64,000 bases of DNA, taken from the NCBI RefSeq assembly GCF_002042965.1, contig NZ_MZNT01000015.1:176058-240057 (forward strand), read 5' to 3'. The DNA is from Paenibacillus sp. 32352 (GTDB lineage: Bacteria > Bacillota > Bacilli > Paenibacillales > NBRC-103111). The translations under genes were made by a program, and so were the position numbers. Numbering within the stretch: the stretch's first letter is position 1; each line of letters starts with the position of its first letter. Shown here piece after piece: positions 34,316 through 45,100 of this stretch. The notes under the pieces are model-generated. The model was given only the letters and a program-made list of their open reading frames with translations, had not been told where the DNA came from and did no database searches.

Positions 34316-37300
34316 CGGACGCCAAGGGCAGTCAAGGTCGTGAAGGGCAATCAGCTTCGTTTGCACGTTGGTGCCTGCGCCCATCTTGAACGTCGATCCG
34401 AGCAGTATCCGAACCTGTCCGCTGCGTACTTTGGCGAACAATTCCTTTTTCTTGACCTCGGTATTGGCGTCGTGAATATAGGCGATTTCCTCGGCAGGAA
34501 CGCCTTTCTCCATCAGCTTGCGCCGCAGCTCGTCGTACACATTGAAGGCACCATCCTGTTTCGGAATGGACAAATCGCAGAACACCAACTGGGTCAAACG
34601 CTGCTCCTGATGTTCCTCCCAATACCGGAAGACATTGTCCGCGCAGGCGCTGACCTTGCTGCCTTCGTCGTCGGGAAGCAGGGGACTCATCAGCCGCTGA
34701 TCGAGCGCGAGTTTGCGTCCGTCATTGGTGATCGTCAGCATATTGTCCTCGTGCGGCTCCACTTCCTTCGCCCGCACCCGTTCGGCGCGGCGGGCGAGAT
34801 CCGCCACCATTTCCCGCTGAAAGTCGCTCGGCGGCACGGCCACATTATGGAAGTGGGCTTTCGGCACGGGAAGCTGGAGCATGTCCGCCGTCTGGATATC
34901 GGCCACTTCCTTGAACATATTCATCAGTTCCGGCAAATTGTAAAAACGGGCAAACCGGGTTTTCGCCCGATAGCCCGTTCCTTCCGGCGCAAGCTCAATC
35001 GCGGTGACGGTTTCGCCGAACGTGGACGCCCATGCGTCAAAATGCTGCAAGCCTTGCCGCTTGAGCCGCTCATATTGCAAGTAGCGCTGCATCGTATACA
35101 TCTCGGTAATCGAATTAGAGATCGGCGTACCCGTCGCAAAGATGATGCCCCGGCCTCCGGTCAGTTCGTCCAGATAGCGGCATTTGGCAAACATGTCCGA
35201 CGACTTTTGCGCTTCGGTTTGCGACAGTCCGGCCACATTGCGCATTTTCGTGTAAAGAAACAGGTTTTTGTACGAATCGGCTTCGTCCACGAATAGCCGG
35301 TCTACGCCCAGTTCCTCGAAGGTCACGACATCATCCTTGCGGCTTGTGTCGTTCAGCTTCTCCAGCTTGGTTTGCAGCGTCTTTTTCGTTTTTTCAAGCT
35401 GCTTGATCGCATACCGTTCGCCTCTGGCTTCCTTGAGTTCCCGGATGCCGCTTGTAATTTCCGAAATCTGCTCGTACAGTTGCTGCCGTTGCCGCTCCGT
35501 CGAAATCGGAATTTTCTCAAACTGCGAATGGCCGATGATGATCGCATCATAATCGCCGGTAGCGATCCGCGCACAAAACGTTTTGCGGTTTTTCGTTTCA
35601 AAGTCCTTTTTGGTCGCCACCAAAATATTCGCCGACGGATATAGCTGCAAAAACTCCGCCGCCCACTGTTCGGTCAGATGGTTCGGAACGACCAGCATGC
35701 TCTTGTTGCACAGTCCCAAATGCTTGCTCTCCATCGCTGCGGCGGTCATCGCAAAGGTTTTTCCTGCGCCGACACAATGCGCGAAAAGGGAGTTGCCGCC
35801 GTACAGCGCCCGGGCAACCGCATTGACCTGGTGCCGGCGCAGCCGGATTTCCGGGTTCATCCCGGTGAATCGGATATGACTTCCGTCGTACTCGCGAGGA
35901 CGGATGGCATTGAACCGGTCATTGTACAGCCTTGTCAGCCGTTCGCGCCGCTGCGAGTCTTTCCATATCCAGTCGCGGAACGCTTCTTTCATCATCTCCT
36001 GCTTTTGCTGGGCAATGGCCGTTTCCTGTTTGTTCAGCACACGCTTTTCCACGCCATCCTCATACACGGTGTCAAATACGCGCACGTCCCGCAAATTCAG
36101 CGTATCCTCGAGAATTTTGTACGCATTGACGCGGTTTGTACCGTACGTGACGTTCGCCTTGATATTGTTGCTGCGGTCGTCGCTTTTGCCTTTGACGTTC
36201 CAGGCAGCCGTATATTCGGAATACATGACATTGATGTAGGTCTGGTACATCGGCGGCGTGTCCACAAGCTCAAACAGAAATTGCCGAATGTCTTCCGGCG
36301 GCAGCCAGGTTGCGCCCAAGCGGACATCGATTTCGGCGGCGTCCAGGTCTTTCGGCTGCACCGCTTCAAGCGCTTTGACGTTTTCGCCGTAACGTTCGAT
36401 ATCGTATGCGGCAAACTGTCTGGCCACACGCAGCTTCTCCCGCACATGGCCGGACAAGTATGCGTCCGCCGTTTCGTAGATCGGCTTGCCTTCCTCGTCC
36501 AGATTTTCGGGATTGGGAAAGATGACGCCGCGCAGCTCTTTTATCAGCTGTTCTTCCGTCAAGCCGGTTAGCTCCGCCATATACGGCAGATCGACACGGG
36601 CTTTTGCGCCGATGGAAACGGCAAGCGCCTCCGAAGCGGTATCCACCTGTTCCACGCGGATGCGCTGCCGGATGGTGCGTTTGGTGAACATATCCGCCTT
36701 GCGCAGCAGCCGCCCTTCCTCGTCGATGATTTCCAGCGAGCAAAGCAGAAAGTAAGAACTGTCATCCGAAAAAGCAAGGCTGTTGGCGCGGCTGTTGATC
36801 AGGCCGTATTGCACCGTAAACCGGTCATACAGCGCATTCAGCTTGCGCTGTTGCTGCTCTATCATCTCATCGCTGTAGTCTTCGGTTTGGTACTCGATGA
36901 GCTCGCGCACGGTGTCCCGCAGCTGGATCATTCCCTTGATTCGGCCTGCCGCCGTAGCGGAAGTGTCCACGCGCCGCATCCGGCTGTTCTCCCGATAGTA
37001 GATTTGTCCATCCACCAGCGCAAAGCTGAAATTGCGGACAGACGGATCGGCAGGGAGGGAAGGGTCTTCTTCCTCCGGCTGGTCTTCCCGTTCCAGCTCC
37101 ACCCATTCGGCATGGATGTTGGACAACGCTTCGCGCAGCAGCTCATCCAGATTGGCGTCCGGGAATGGCTTGCAGGACGTTTCCTGGCGGTTACCGTACA
37201 TCCGGTCGTCAAAAACCATGGTGCCCAGCACCATATCGGGATGTTCCGCGAAATAACGATTCACCGGCACACCGTCCGCTGTCTCGGACAGGGATAGCCA

Positions 37301-40300
37301 TGCTTCGGTTTGCTCGCTGACGGCGACCATGCGATCCCGTTTCTGTAAAAAGATGATGTCGGCGGTTACTTCGGTTCCGGCATTGGCCAGAAACGCATTG
37401 CTCGGCAGACGCACCGCTCCGAGCAGTTCGGCGCGTTCCGCAATATATTTGCGAACCGCCGGGTTCTGCTTGTCCATCGTGCCTTTGGACGTAATAAAGG
37501 CGATGATGCCGCCCGGACGCACTTTGTCCAATGTCTTGGCGAAAAAGTAATCATGGATGAGAAACTTGTGCTTGTCGTAACGTTTATCCGCCACGCCATA
37601 ACCGCCGAACGGCACGTTCCCGATGGCGAGATCAAAGAAGCTGTCCGGCAAATTCGTCTGTTCGTAGCCGCTGACCGCAATCGACGCCTGCGGGTATAGC
37701 TGCCTGGCAATCCGGCCGGTAATGCTGTCCAGTTCCACGCCAAACAGCCGCGAGCCTTGGAACGACTCCGGCACCAGACCGAAGAAATTGCCGATGCCGC
37801 AGGACGGCTCCAAAATATTGCCGCTGCGAAAGCCCATCGATTCCAGACAGTCGTACATCGCCTTGATGACGGTCACAGATGTATAATGGGCATTCAGCGT
37901 TGACGCGCGAGCGGATGCATATTCATCCGGCTCCCGCACATTTTTCAGTTCCGCATATTCGGCTGCCCACTGCGTGTTCGCTTCGTCAAATGCCTGCGGA
38001 ATGCCGCCCCATCCGACATAGCGGGCCAGCACCGCCTGCTCGTCCGCTGTCGCTTGCCGCTGCTCCTGCTCCAGCTTGTTCAGCAGCCGAATTGCTTCCA
38101 TGTTCCATTTGAACTTCGTTTTTGCGCCGCCATGCCCCAGTTCATCATCCGTAATCCGGTAGTTGACAGCCGGGGCAGACGGACGGGCTGGCACGGTGCG
38201 GCCGGCCACAGGATCAGGGGAAAGGGAAGTGTCTGGCTGCGATACGGTCTCTGGCCCCTCCGTCACCGGCTCTTCCGGTGAAACCGCATCTTCCGCTGTT
38301 TCCCATGCCGCTTCTCCAGACCGTTCCGGCTCCTGCTCTCCGGTAATCAGATGATCGTTCAGCGGATTTTCGCGCAGCATCCGCTCAAAATCCCGGCGAT
38401 TCAACTCTTGGATGAAGAGCGGGAACTGACGGTCTTGCAGCACCACTGTTCGTTGCTCCAGTTGCACAATTTCATATTCGTCCGCACCAATCCAGACCGT
38501 GCTGCCCGCGTCATAACCGTAGCGCGCCCGTTCCCGATTCACCGGCATGCGTTCCGGTTCCGCTTGCGCGTCCGGTAGAGGAAGCCCCGACGATGCATCC
38601 GGCTGCGGCACATAGGACCTGGCCAATTCCGCCGCTTGCAGCCGCCGCTTTTCCTCCTGTTCTTCCGCAAAGGCGGGCAATCGCTCGGCTTCCTGCCGGT
38701 TCAAGTAACGTCCCGCTGCCAGCAGTTCGCCGATACGTTTCTGCACCTTCATCCACGGCACCACCACCTGCGTATCCGGGTTCATGATGGAGCCGCGGGT
38801 CAGCGTGATGCCTTTGCTGTCATAATTCATGTGAATATCCGTGCCGATCAGCGCGGGAAGACGCCCGCCGGTTCCGTATTCCCGTTTCAGGAAATCGGCG
38901 TTCTCCTGTGCGGACAGCGACTGCTGGAAATGCAGCGCAATGCGATACTTGCCGTTCTCAAAACCGCTGCCATTTTGCAAAATGGCGTCAATGACCACTT
39001 GCGGCATGAAAAAAGCGGAGGCTTTTGCGTCCTCCGCTTGTTCCATCCACAGCGTCTGTTGCTCGATGGATGGTTCTGACTTTCTTGACAAGTCAAATTC
39101 GTTTAACAGTATCATGCTGGCGAGATGCCCGGCGATGACACCCCAATCGTAAAAGCCTTGCGCCGTGCGTTCCTCCGCCGTCCCTGTCCACAGGTGCAAA
39201 ACGTTGCGATACGGTTCAAATCCTGCTCGTACGCCTTCATCAAGCGTCAGTTCGGTGATGCCTGCCGGAAACAAACCGCGCACATACAACATGCGCTCGC
39301 GCTCATCCTCATGGGCAAGGAAAAACGTCGCAATGTCCGACTTGCTCTCCCGCAGCGGCGCGGCTCGGAGCATGTCATTGATGATGGCATGGTCGTGAAA
39401 AAACGGAAGACTTCGGTCCTCCGTTTCCCGGTCGTACCATTTTAATGATAAATCAGTTCCGCCAGAATCAGTTCCTCCGCCTGCTGCTTCAGGTTGTTCA
39501 TATGTCCCGTCCAGCCCAGCGGATCGCTCGCCTTGTCCGGGGCCGGGTGAGACGTGAGCATCTCCTGTATCGTCCGGTCGATCTGCTCCCGCGCCGTCCG
39601 GTCGATGTCCGCCAGATGTTGGTTCAACTGCTCCGACAACATCAGTTGGGCGTACATGCCCTTCCGCTCGGTTTTCAGAAACGTCTTGCGCATCATCCCG
39701 TACTTCCCGATGGTCGTCTCCGCTTCGCTCAGCGTCAGGTTGGGCAGCAGATAATCCCCTTGCGGCGTGTACGTCAGTTCCATGTTCATCCTTCCTTTCT
39801 TGCAGGGTAGCTTCATTGTGCGGCAAGGAATCGGGTCTTGCAAGGGTATGAAACGATTGCCTCTCATTTGCACGTTGTGCATCCCGGCGCAGCGCCCGGA
39901 CGGTCGATTCAATTTCCCGCAGCATCATCTCGGACACATCGCTGATCGCTGCACCCAAGTGGGACAGCACAGGAAGCGTGTTGAAATACCCGATGCCGGA
40001 CAAATCCTCGATGCTGATGTAATGTGCGGGATCGAGCCCGCAACGGGTCATCGCCATGTAAGCGACAGCCTTTTCGGCAGCTTGCTTGAACAACAGCTCC
40101 ACATGCGAAATATCCAGGTCTTCCAGCAAACTGTGTTCCCGCTCTTTCATCAACTCCGCCACATAATCGGCGCTGTTGTCATCCACCGCATTCCGCGCAG
40201 CAGTGAGGAGCGCAGCAGGCAGCTCCGCACGTAGTTCCATCTCATCCGGCGCGCCGAACGCATTTTCCAGCGTTTCGATGACATGAGCCGTGTCGCTGTC

Positions 40301-40639
40301 CTGCAATCGCCAAAGCGACACCTGCGGCTGGCGTCTGCTCTGGGTATCCGATACGTCAAACACATGGCGCAGGCCCAAGTGGTTGCCCCGATCTTCGATC
40401 AGGGCAATCCCTTTCGCGCCGCGCTTTACCCAGCGATCCAGCCGCTTGTTCCAGACGTCAATCGGCGCGCAGGCCGTTGCGTCCGGACGTTGTGCGTAGA
40501 TTAACAGTTGATCCTGAAACGGATATTTATAGTTCCAGGCCGCCGTCCGCAAAAAATCCGCCCATCGCTCAGGCTGATTCGTCACCGTGCGAGCCGTGCT
40601 GGCAGCCAGTTCGACGATGCGCTGCAACTTGGCTGTCAC
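34316..40639 (-). CDS. Giant N6-DNA-methylase / SNF2-type helicase, interrupted
   Basis: The native part encodes 2108 residues; the frame then runs into the nested element and stops at 34046. An ArdC-like N-terminal domain (WADFLRTAAWNYKYPFQDQL) precedes a disordered acidic linker (about 265-395). A methyltransferase domain follows with EPSCGIGNFFGLVPE (near 945) and IGNVPFGGYG as the NPPY-like motif (near 1005). A helicase follows: HCVGAGKTFAMTAAAMES (Walker A, near 1623), FVDEADSYKN (near 1785), FATGTPISNS (near 1836). Motif VI is cut off by the insertion. Restored length would be 2425 residues. Such proteins are a hallmark of large Firmicute conjugative elements and may act in anti-restriction or DNA processing. 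It starts 14 nt after the HTH gene. Confidence 0.92.
39009..39039 (-). promoter_or_regulatory. Terminator-like hairpin in the helicase gene (second)
   Basis: Perfect 9-bp arms AAGCGGAGG/CCTCCGCTT (39013-39021 with 39031-39039) with a 9-nt loop, followed by six T residues on the coding strand. It lies inside the helicase reading frame about 400 nt after tnpV ends. Confidence 0.55.
39398..39425 (-). terminator. Terminator-like hairpin directly behind the overlapping tnpV gene
   Basis: AACGGAGGAC and GTCTTCCGTT (39416-39425 with 39402-39411, one wobble) form a 10-bp stem closed by a CGAA tetraloop and followed by six T residues on the minus strand. It starts 16 nt after the tnpV stop. It lies within the helicase coding frame. 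Confidence 0.65.
39442..39783 (-). CDS. tnpV: TnpV-family protein encoded in an alternative frame of the helicase gene
   Basis: 113 residues: ELTYTPQGDYLLPNLTLSEA, KYGMMRKTFLKTERKGMYAQ, LNQHLADIDRTAREQIDRTI, HMNNLKQQAEELILAELIYH. These match the TnpV pattern (GDYLLP-LTL, ADID-A, MNN, ELIY) over the full length. GGAAGG lies 6-7 nt before the ATG. The gene lies wholly within the helicase frame at about residues 285-400, shifted by one base on the same strand, where the helicase itself is low-complexity (for example PTSGGHRPDGAGADRPDDTG). TnpV accompanies some Tn4451-type elements; its function is unknown. The two frames cannot both be accidental given the TnpV motifs. Confidence 0.8.
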   Translation of the reverse strand: MELTYTPQGDYLLPNLTLSEAETTIGKYGMMRKTFLKTERKGMYAQLMLSEQLNQHLADIDRTAREQIDRTIQEMLTSHPAPDKASDPLGWTGHMNNLKQQAEELILAELIYH

Positions 40640-40652
40640 GAGAGCACCTCCC

Positions 40653-40919
40653 TTACCGAAACGTGATTTGATTGGTCAGGCGAATGCCTTCTTCGGAATA
40701 ACGGGCCGTAATCCGAAGGAGTCCGATACGCTGCAACAGGTGCAGATTGCGACGGACGGTCGAAGGGGAAAGACCCACCTCGAAAGCCAGCTTTTTGACG
40801 GACAACAAGACGCAGCCATGCCGTCCGCCTGCGCGGTCCATCAGGTAGCTGTACAATAGCTTTGCGGCAGGAGATACCTTCGCTTTGGCCAGCAGTTGAT
40901 ACCGGGTGAGATCATTCAT
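40653..40919 (-). CDS. Winged-helix DNA-binding protein
   Basis: 88 residues: MNDLTRYQLLAKAKVSPAAK, then a winged helix with VKKLAFEVGLSPSTVRRNLH (recognition helix) and IGLLRITARYSEEG (wing). It resembles the N-terminal DNA-binding domain of plasmid replication initiators and small regulators of Firmicute elements. It lies 14 nt before the helicase. A truncated paralogue with the same first seven residues lies at 41414..41590. It probably regulates the helicase region or takes part in replication; this is inference. Confidence 0.75.
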   Translation of the reverse strand: MNDLTRYQLLAKAKVSPAAKLLYSYLMDRAGGRHGCVLLSVKKLAFEVGLSPSTVRRNLHLLQRIGLLRITARYSEEGIRLTNQITFR

Positions 40920-40940
40920 AAACTTCCTCCTCGGCAGACG

Positions 40941-41381
40941 CTATCGCTCCGGCGATCGTTCCGACAAACGCTCCGGCCGGACATAGCAGTACAGATAGAA
41001 ATTGTAGTCTCCCGCGTGCGGGAAACAACGCAGGTAGTACCGATGGTGTGCGGTTTGAAAACAAAAGCCGTATACGCCGGAATGCCACGCCCCCGATAAT
41101 CGGGCCTCCGGATGCAACATGCAAAGTTGATGCATTCGGCTGCGGCTTTGAAGCCATCCCTGCTCCGTCAATGCCTGCACAACCGCATCCAGTTCCGCCC
41201 GGAAAGCCGGCGTTTTTAGCGTTGGCAAATGCTCGAACCAGTTTGCCCAGAATGTCTCGCCGCTGCTGCCAAAATAACCGCGCAGGTGCCCGATGCATCC
41301 GCGTTTCGTATCCTTCTCTATGGAAGCGGAATAAAAATAGGCCGCATCCTCCGACACGGCCGTTTGCAGTCTTTCCAGCAT
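40941..41381 (-). CDS. Unknown-domain protein (LPD28-like), second copy
   Basis: 146 residues from the ATG at 41381 with GGGAGG upstream. Conserved blocks shared with the protein at 41600..42085 are AYFYSAS, RGCIGHLRG-FG-SGE-FW, PEAR--GAW--VYGFC-QT, and HRYYLRCFP-AGDYNFYLYC. The pattern fits, from memory, an LPD28-type large-polyvalent-protein-associated domain found in mobile elements. It has no membrane segment. It is part of a tandemly duplicated two-gene unit. The function is unknown. Confidence 0.7.
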   Translation of the reverse strand: MLERLQTAVSEDAAYFYSASIEKDTKRGCIGHLRGYFGSSGETFWANWFEHLPTLKTPAFRAELDAVVQALTEQGWLQSRSRMHQLCMLHPEARLSGAWHSGVYGFCFQTAHHRYYLRCFPHAGDYNFYLYCYVRPERLSERSPER

Positions 41382-41413
41382 ATTCTTTTCCTCCCGGCTG
41401 GTAGGTGTTCGCT

Positions 41414-41590
41414 CTAGGTTGCGACACACATAGAAGGGGAAAGTCCGATATCTGCCACAAGCCGACGGGAGGAAAGCCACACGGGGCTGTTTTTTCCGCC
41501 CGCCAAATCCAGTAAATAGCAGTACACCAGCTTGGCCGCAAGCGGAAGCGAGGCTCCGTCCAGCAGCCGATAACGAGTGAGATCGTTCAT
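41414..41590 (-). pseudogene. Truncated winged-helix paralogue
   Basis: 58 codons beginning MNDLTRYRLLDGASLPLAAK and running to VADIGLSPS, in parallel with the intact gene at 40653. It then departs into MCVAT and a stop, exactly where the recognition helix should follow (TVRRNLH in the intact copy). The start is 10 nt after the first LPD28-like gene. Loss of the recognition helix and wing means it cannot bind DNA in the usual way. It is either a decaying copy or a peptide with dominant-negative potential. Confidence 0.75.
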
Positions 41591-41599
41591 TGCGTCCTC

Positions 41600-42085
41600 C
41601 TATCGTTGCGTTTCCGTTTTTTTCTTCTGTGCGGCAGGCGTGGAAGGCGCTTGCTGTTGCTGCTCCACCAAGCGCTCCGGCCGGGCATAGCAGTACAAGT
41701 AAAAGTTGTAATCCCCGGCAAAGGGAAAGCAGCGCAAATAGTAGCGGTGATCCTGCGTTTGCATGCAAAACCCGTACACATCCGTGCTCCAAGCACCGCC
41801 GATGCGCGCCTCCGGATGCTCGCTGCAAAATCGTAACATATGCTGGCGGCTTTTCAGCACCTTCTGATCGCCGATAGCTTGAAAGACCTTACCCAATTCT
41901 TCTTTAAAAGCAGTCGTTTCAAAGGGAGTGCGCCGGGGAAACCAGGTTACCCAGAACTCCTCGCCCGACCGCCCAAAATCGCCGCGCAGGTGGCCGATGC
42001 AGCCACGTTCGATCTCCTCTGTGGCAGAAGCGGAATAAAAATAAGCCGTATCCTCTGGCGCGGCACTTTGCAGCTTTTCCAACAT
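41600..42085 (-). CDS. Unknown-domain protein (LPD28-like), first copy
   Basis: 161 residues from the ATG at 42085 (GGGAGGG upstream). It shares all conserved blocks with the copy at 40941, including IERGCIGHLRGDFGRSGEEF and HRYYLRCFPFAGDYNFYLYC, but has a longer Gln/Pro/Lys-rich tail. It stands before the truncated HTH gene, so the unit (unknown domain, HTH) occurs twice in a row. It lies 24 nt after the large exported protein gene and is probably co-transcribed with it. Confidence 0.7.
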   Translation of the reverse strand: MLEKLQSAAPEDTAYFYSASATEEIERGCIGHLRGDFGRSGEEFWVTWFPRRTPFETTAFKEELGKVFQAIGDQKVLKSRQHMLRFCSEHPEARIGGAWSTDVYGFCMQTQDHRYYLRCFPFAGDYNFYLYCYARPERLVEQQQQAPSTPAAQKKKTETQR

Positions 42086-42109
42086 GTTTATCCCTCCCAT
42101 CTGGTGAAT

Positions 42110-45100
42110 TTAATGGGTGCCTCCCGTCCCAAAGTCGTCGTAGCTGGACAAATCGGCATGATAAAAGACGATGTCGCCGTCCAGCAGGGAGAACGTTGCC
42201 CCGTATGGATCGACGAAGCTGCGCTGAAACCCTTCCATCCGCCACTGATTGTCCAGCGGCGCGTTTTTGTATTGCAGATGCGGATGGTTCAAGTCTTGAT
42301 CGCGGATCGTTTCGATGTTGAAATTGACGATGATGTACCCATCCTTCAGAAATACGGGCGCATGGTCGTCCAGCCGATGCGTGCGGCCGTACTCGGCCAG
42401 ATTGAAGTCTTTCGGCACCACGTACGGCGCGGCGGGCAAACTGTAGTCCCCCCTCCACCGCTGAACCGAAGCGTTGGCGCGGGCCGCATCGATGCCGGAG
42501 GGCACCTGCATGCTTCCGACAAACGTCCGAAGCTGAGGCGGCAGCAGCATGATATCGTAGCCGCCCACATAGGTCGGCTTCTGCGCATCCTTTACATATT
42601 GATCGATAAACGTCTGCCTGTCTCCGGGCGAACCGTTTAGCGACCAAAGCGCTGCGGCGGTGTCGGTCAACTCCTGCTTCGGCACATTGCGCAGGCGAGC
42701 GTCGAGCGTCACATACCGTTTCTCCGCATCGTCGCTGGAGCCGATACGAATAAACCGCCGACTGCCTGAATGATAGTACAGATCGACTTCTTGCCTGTTC
42801 TTCCCCTTGCTGTCCACAAAATAAAACGTCGGTGTAATGAGGATGCCGTCACCCGAGCCGAACATGTTGCCTTTCGTCATGACTTCGAATTTGAAGTGGT
42901 AGCCTGTTTTGACCGCAACATTTTTCTTGCCGCTCTCCGGGTGACTGCCTTGCCGTACCGGCAGCACGTAAGGAGGGGTGTTGCCGCGCGGTGCGCCGTC
43001 AATGCCTTTCGTGCCGACCCAATAGGCGTTTCCTGTCGGGGTCGCGCTGCCCTTTTGGGTGCGGAACACCGTTTCCCAGGCAAAGTCGGCAATGTCGGTG
43101 ATCCGGAAATCATACAGACGGCCAATGACTTCCACCGGAACCACCTGCGCAGCTACATGGTTGGTCAAGTCCAGATTGGCATTCATTTGAGATGTAAAGG
43201 AAGCCGGACTATTTTCGGCAAACGTTCGGAATAACACGTCGTAATGGCCCTCGTCCACCCAAACGGGCAAGTAGAAGGTCGTCTGCGTTTGTTCGACCGG
43301 GATGGACACCCACGTTTCTTTCGGGACGAACGTCGTGCGATCCGCCTTATACACATCGAAAGGAAACCAAACCTGTTTGTCTCTCATGTACTTGGCATAA
43401 TCCCGATTGCCGTAGCCCTTGATATCCTTGTGTTGACCGCTTGTAGGAATCGTCACAGTAAAGGGCCTGTCTAAAATGAGCGCCGATCGCCCGGAAGTCG
43501 GTTGCGTCTTCTGATTGTGCGCCTGATCGTCCGATACCGAAGCGTAGTTCACCACCGGTGTATGCACAGTCACCGGGTTGATACCGTTAATGGGATAAGT
43601 TTTGTCTCCGCCGCCGCCAATGCCTTTAATCAAGGAATACGTTATGTTCCCGGTACTTGGCTGATTCGCTTTGTTTATTTTGGAAGCGTCGATGAGATAG
43701 CCCTTTCCGTACAACACATCTTGCCCGATCATCGTCGGTGCCGGTATCGCGCCAGGCGTCGGCGCTTTTTCTTCGACGACTTGGTTATCCATAATTGTCT
43801 TTCCGTTAAAGACGAGCGAATCGTTTTTTACCTTGATCTTACCAATCGCTTTTTCGGCCTCATTCTTCCAGTCCTCGTTCGGAACGGAGGGGCGGCTGGA
43901 ACCGCCGGAAATGGTTTGACCGGGAAGCGTCACATTCGTATATACCGGATCGGTGATATGCGCACTAAGTGCCGGATCATGCGCGGCGGAAACGGTTGGG
44001 GGCGTGTAGCCGTTCGGCATAAGCGTGACCGTTCCCGAAGGAAGCGCATAATTGGAGACCGTCGCCTTCTGAATACCGTACACTTCGAGATTTTGAATCG
44101 TCCAGTAGCTGTACCTTCGTTCAATTGAATAGTTTTTGGTGACCGTCTGTGTGTCGGAACGCGGGACCGTAATGGTCGTCGAATTCCCGTTCGCATCGGG
44201 CGGGCCGGGTACGTATTCCGTCCATCGCAACGTATACGTCCGGCTCACGGAAATAGGGTATTGTTTCGCTCCGGTCGTTTCCGCGAACGTGTTGCGATAC
44301 AGGTACGATTTGGCCGAGGCGTTCACATACAGACTTTCCGAAGTCGAAATGCCTTGCAATACATCAAACTTTTCAGCGCCGCGCGCATCCGCCTGAATGA
44401 CGGCGGAAACGCTCGGTTCCATTACCTCGGCCTGCTGGGAAGCGCCGGGCTGCGGTTCTCCGCCGCCGTCGCCTTTACGCACCGTATGATCGGATGTCGA
44501 ATCCCCCGTATTGCCGTCCACATCCTTTACGACGACAGTGATTTGCACGCTCACTTTGTCGCCGGACGTGAACGGGATTTTGATCGGAATCGTTTTACTC
44601 GTTGACGTGCCGGAGAGGGTTCCGGTTTTGTCGCCCGTTTGAACGAGCCTGGCATTTCGAATATCCGTGATCTCGTATGACTGCAAATTTTTTAACGACT
44701 TGACTTCAAAAACAAAATTCCCGTCCACTTCGGTCACGTTTTGGTCAACCGTTTCCGGCGCTTCAATCCGGGACGCGACCGTTACCGAGGAGGGAATTTT
44801 GTAAATGCCGATAAAGTTAGAGCCGCCCGATCCCACCAGAATGGAACGCTCTTTGAGTTTGGGGTCGCCTTTTTCCAGAACGAACAGCTTCTCGTCGGGT
44901 TTGTTATTGTTCGTAACGTAAGACCGGATGATTTCATACGTCTGACCGCCGGAAGTGATTTGTCCTTCAAACGTATGGTTCGCTTCCTCGCCGGTTGCGA
45001 AAACGCCTTTGTCCACTTCTTTGAGTCTGGTGCCGTCTTCTTTTTGATAGATGGCCTTCACCGGATTGTTCTCCGTATATTCGGCAACCGCGTCCGTTCC

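Larger units (their letters stand above)
28890..34321. mobile_element. Nested 5.43-kb serine-recombinase element inside the helicase gene
   Basis: Both junctions share the hexamer CGTCCG (minus strand; 28890-28895 and 34316-34321). Outside it the helicase frame reads DCPWRP on one side and TDLEQRSGR on the other, so removing one copy plus the interior restores the gene. The interior encodes a large serine recombinase at one end, a small adjoining gene, a ParB-like protein, a small protein, a lipoprotein, and two inverted copies of the oriT-like repeat, but no relaxase. Small elements integrated into helicase genes of conjugative elements by serine recombinases are known in streptococci. Confidence 0.88.

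Noticed and set aside
40912..41541. 209-codon frame overlapping the second unknown-domain gene
   Set aside because: It runs in another frame over two real genes and has no motif or ribosome binding site; the real starts are fixed by GGGAGG sites.
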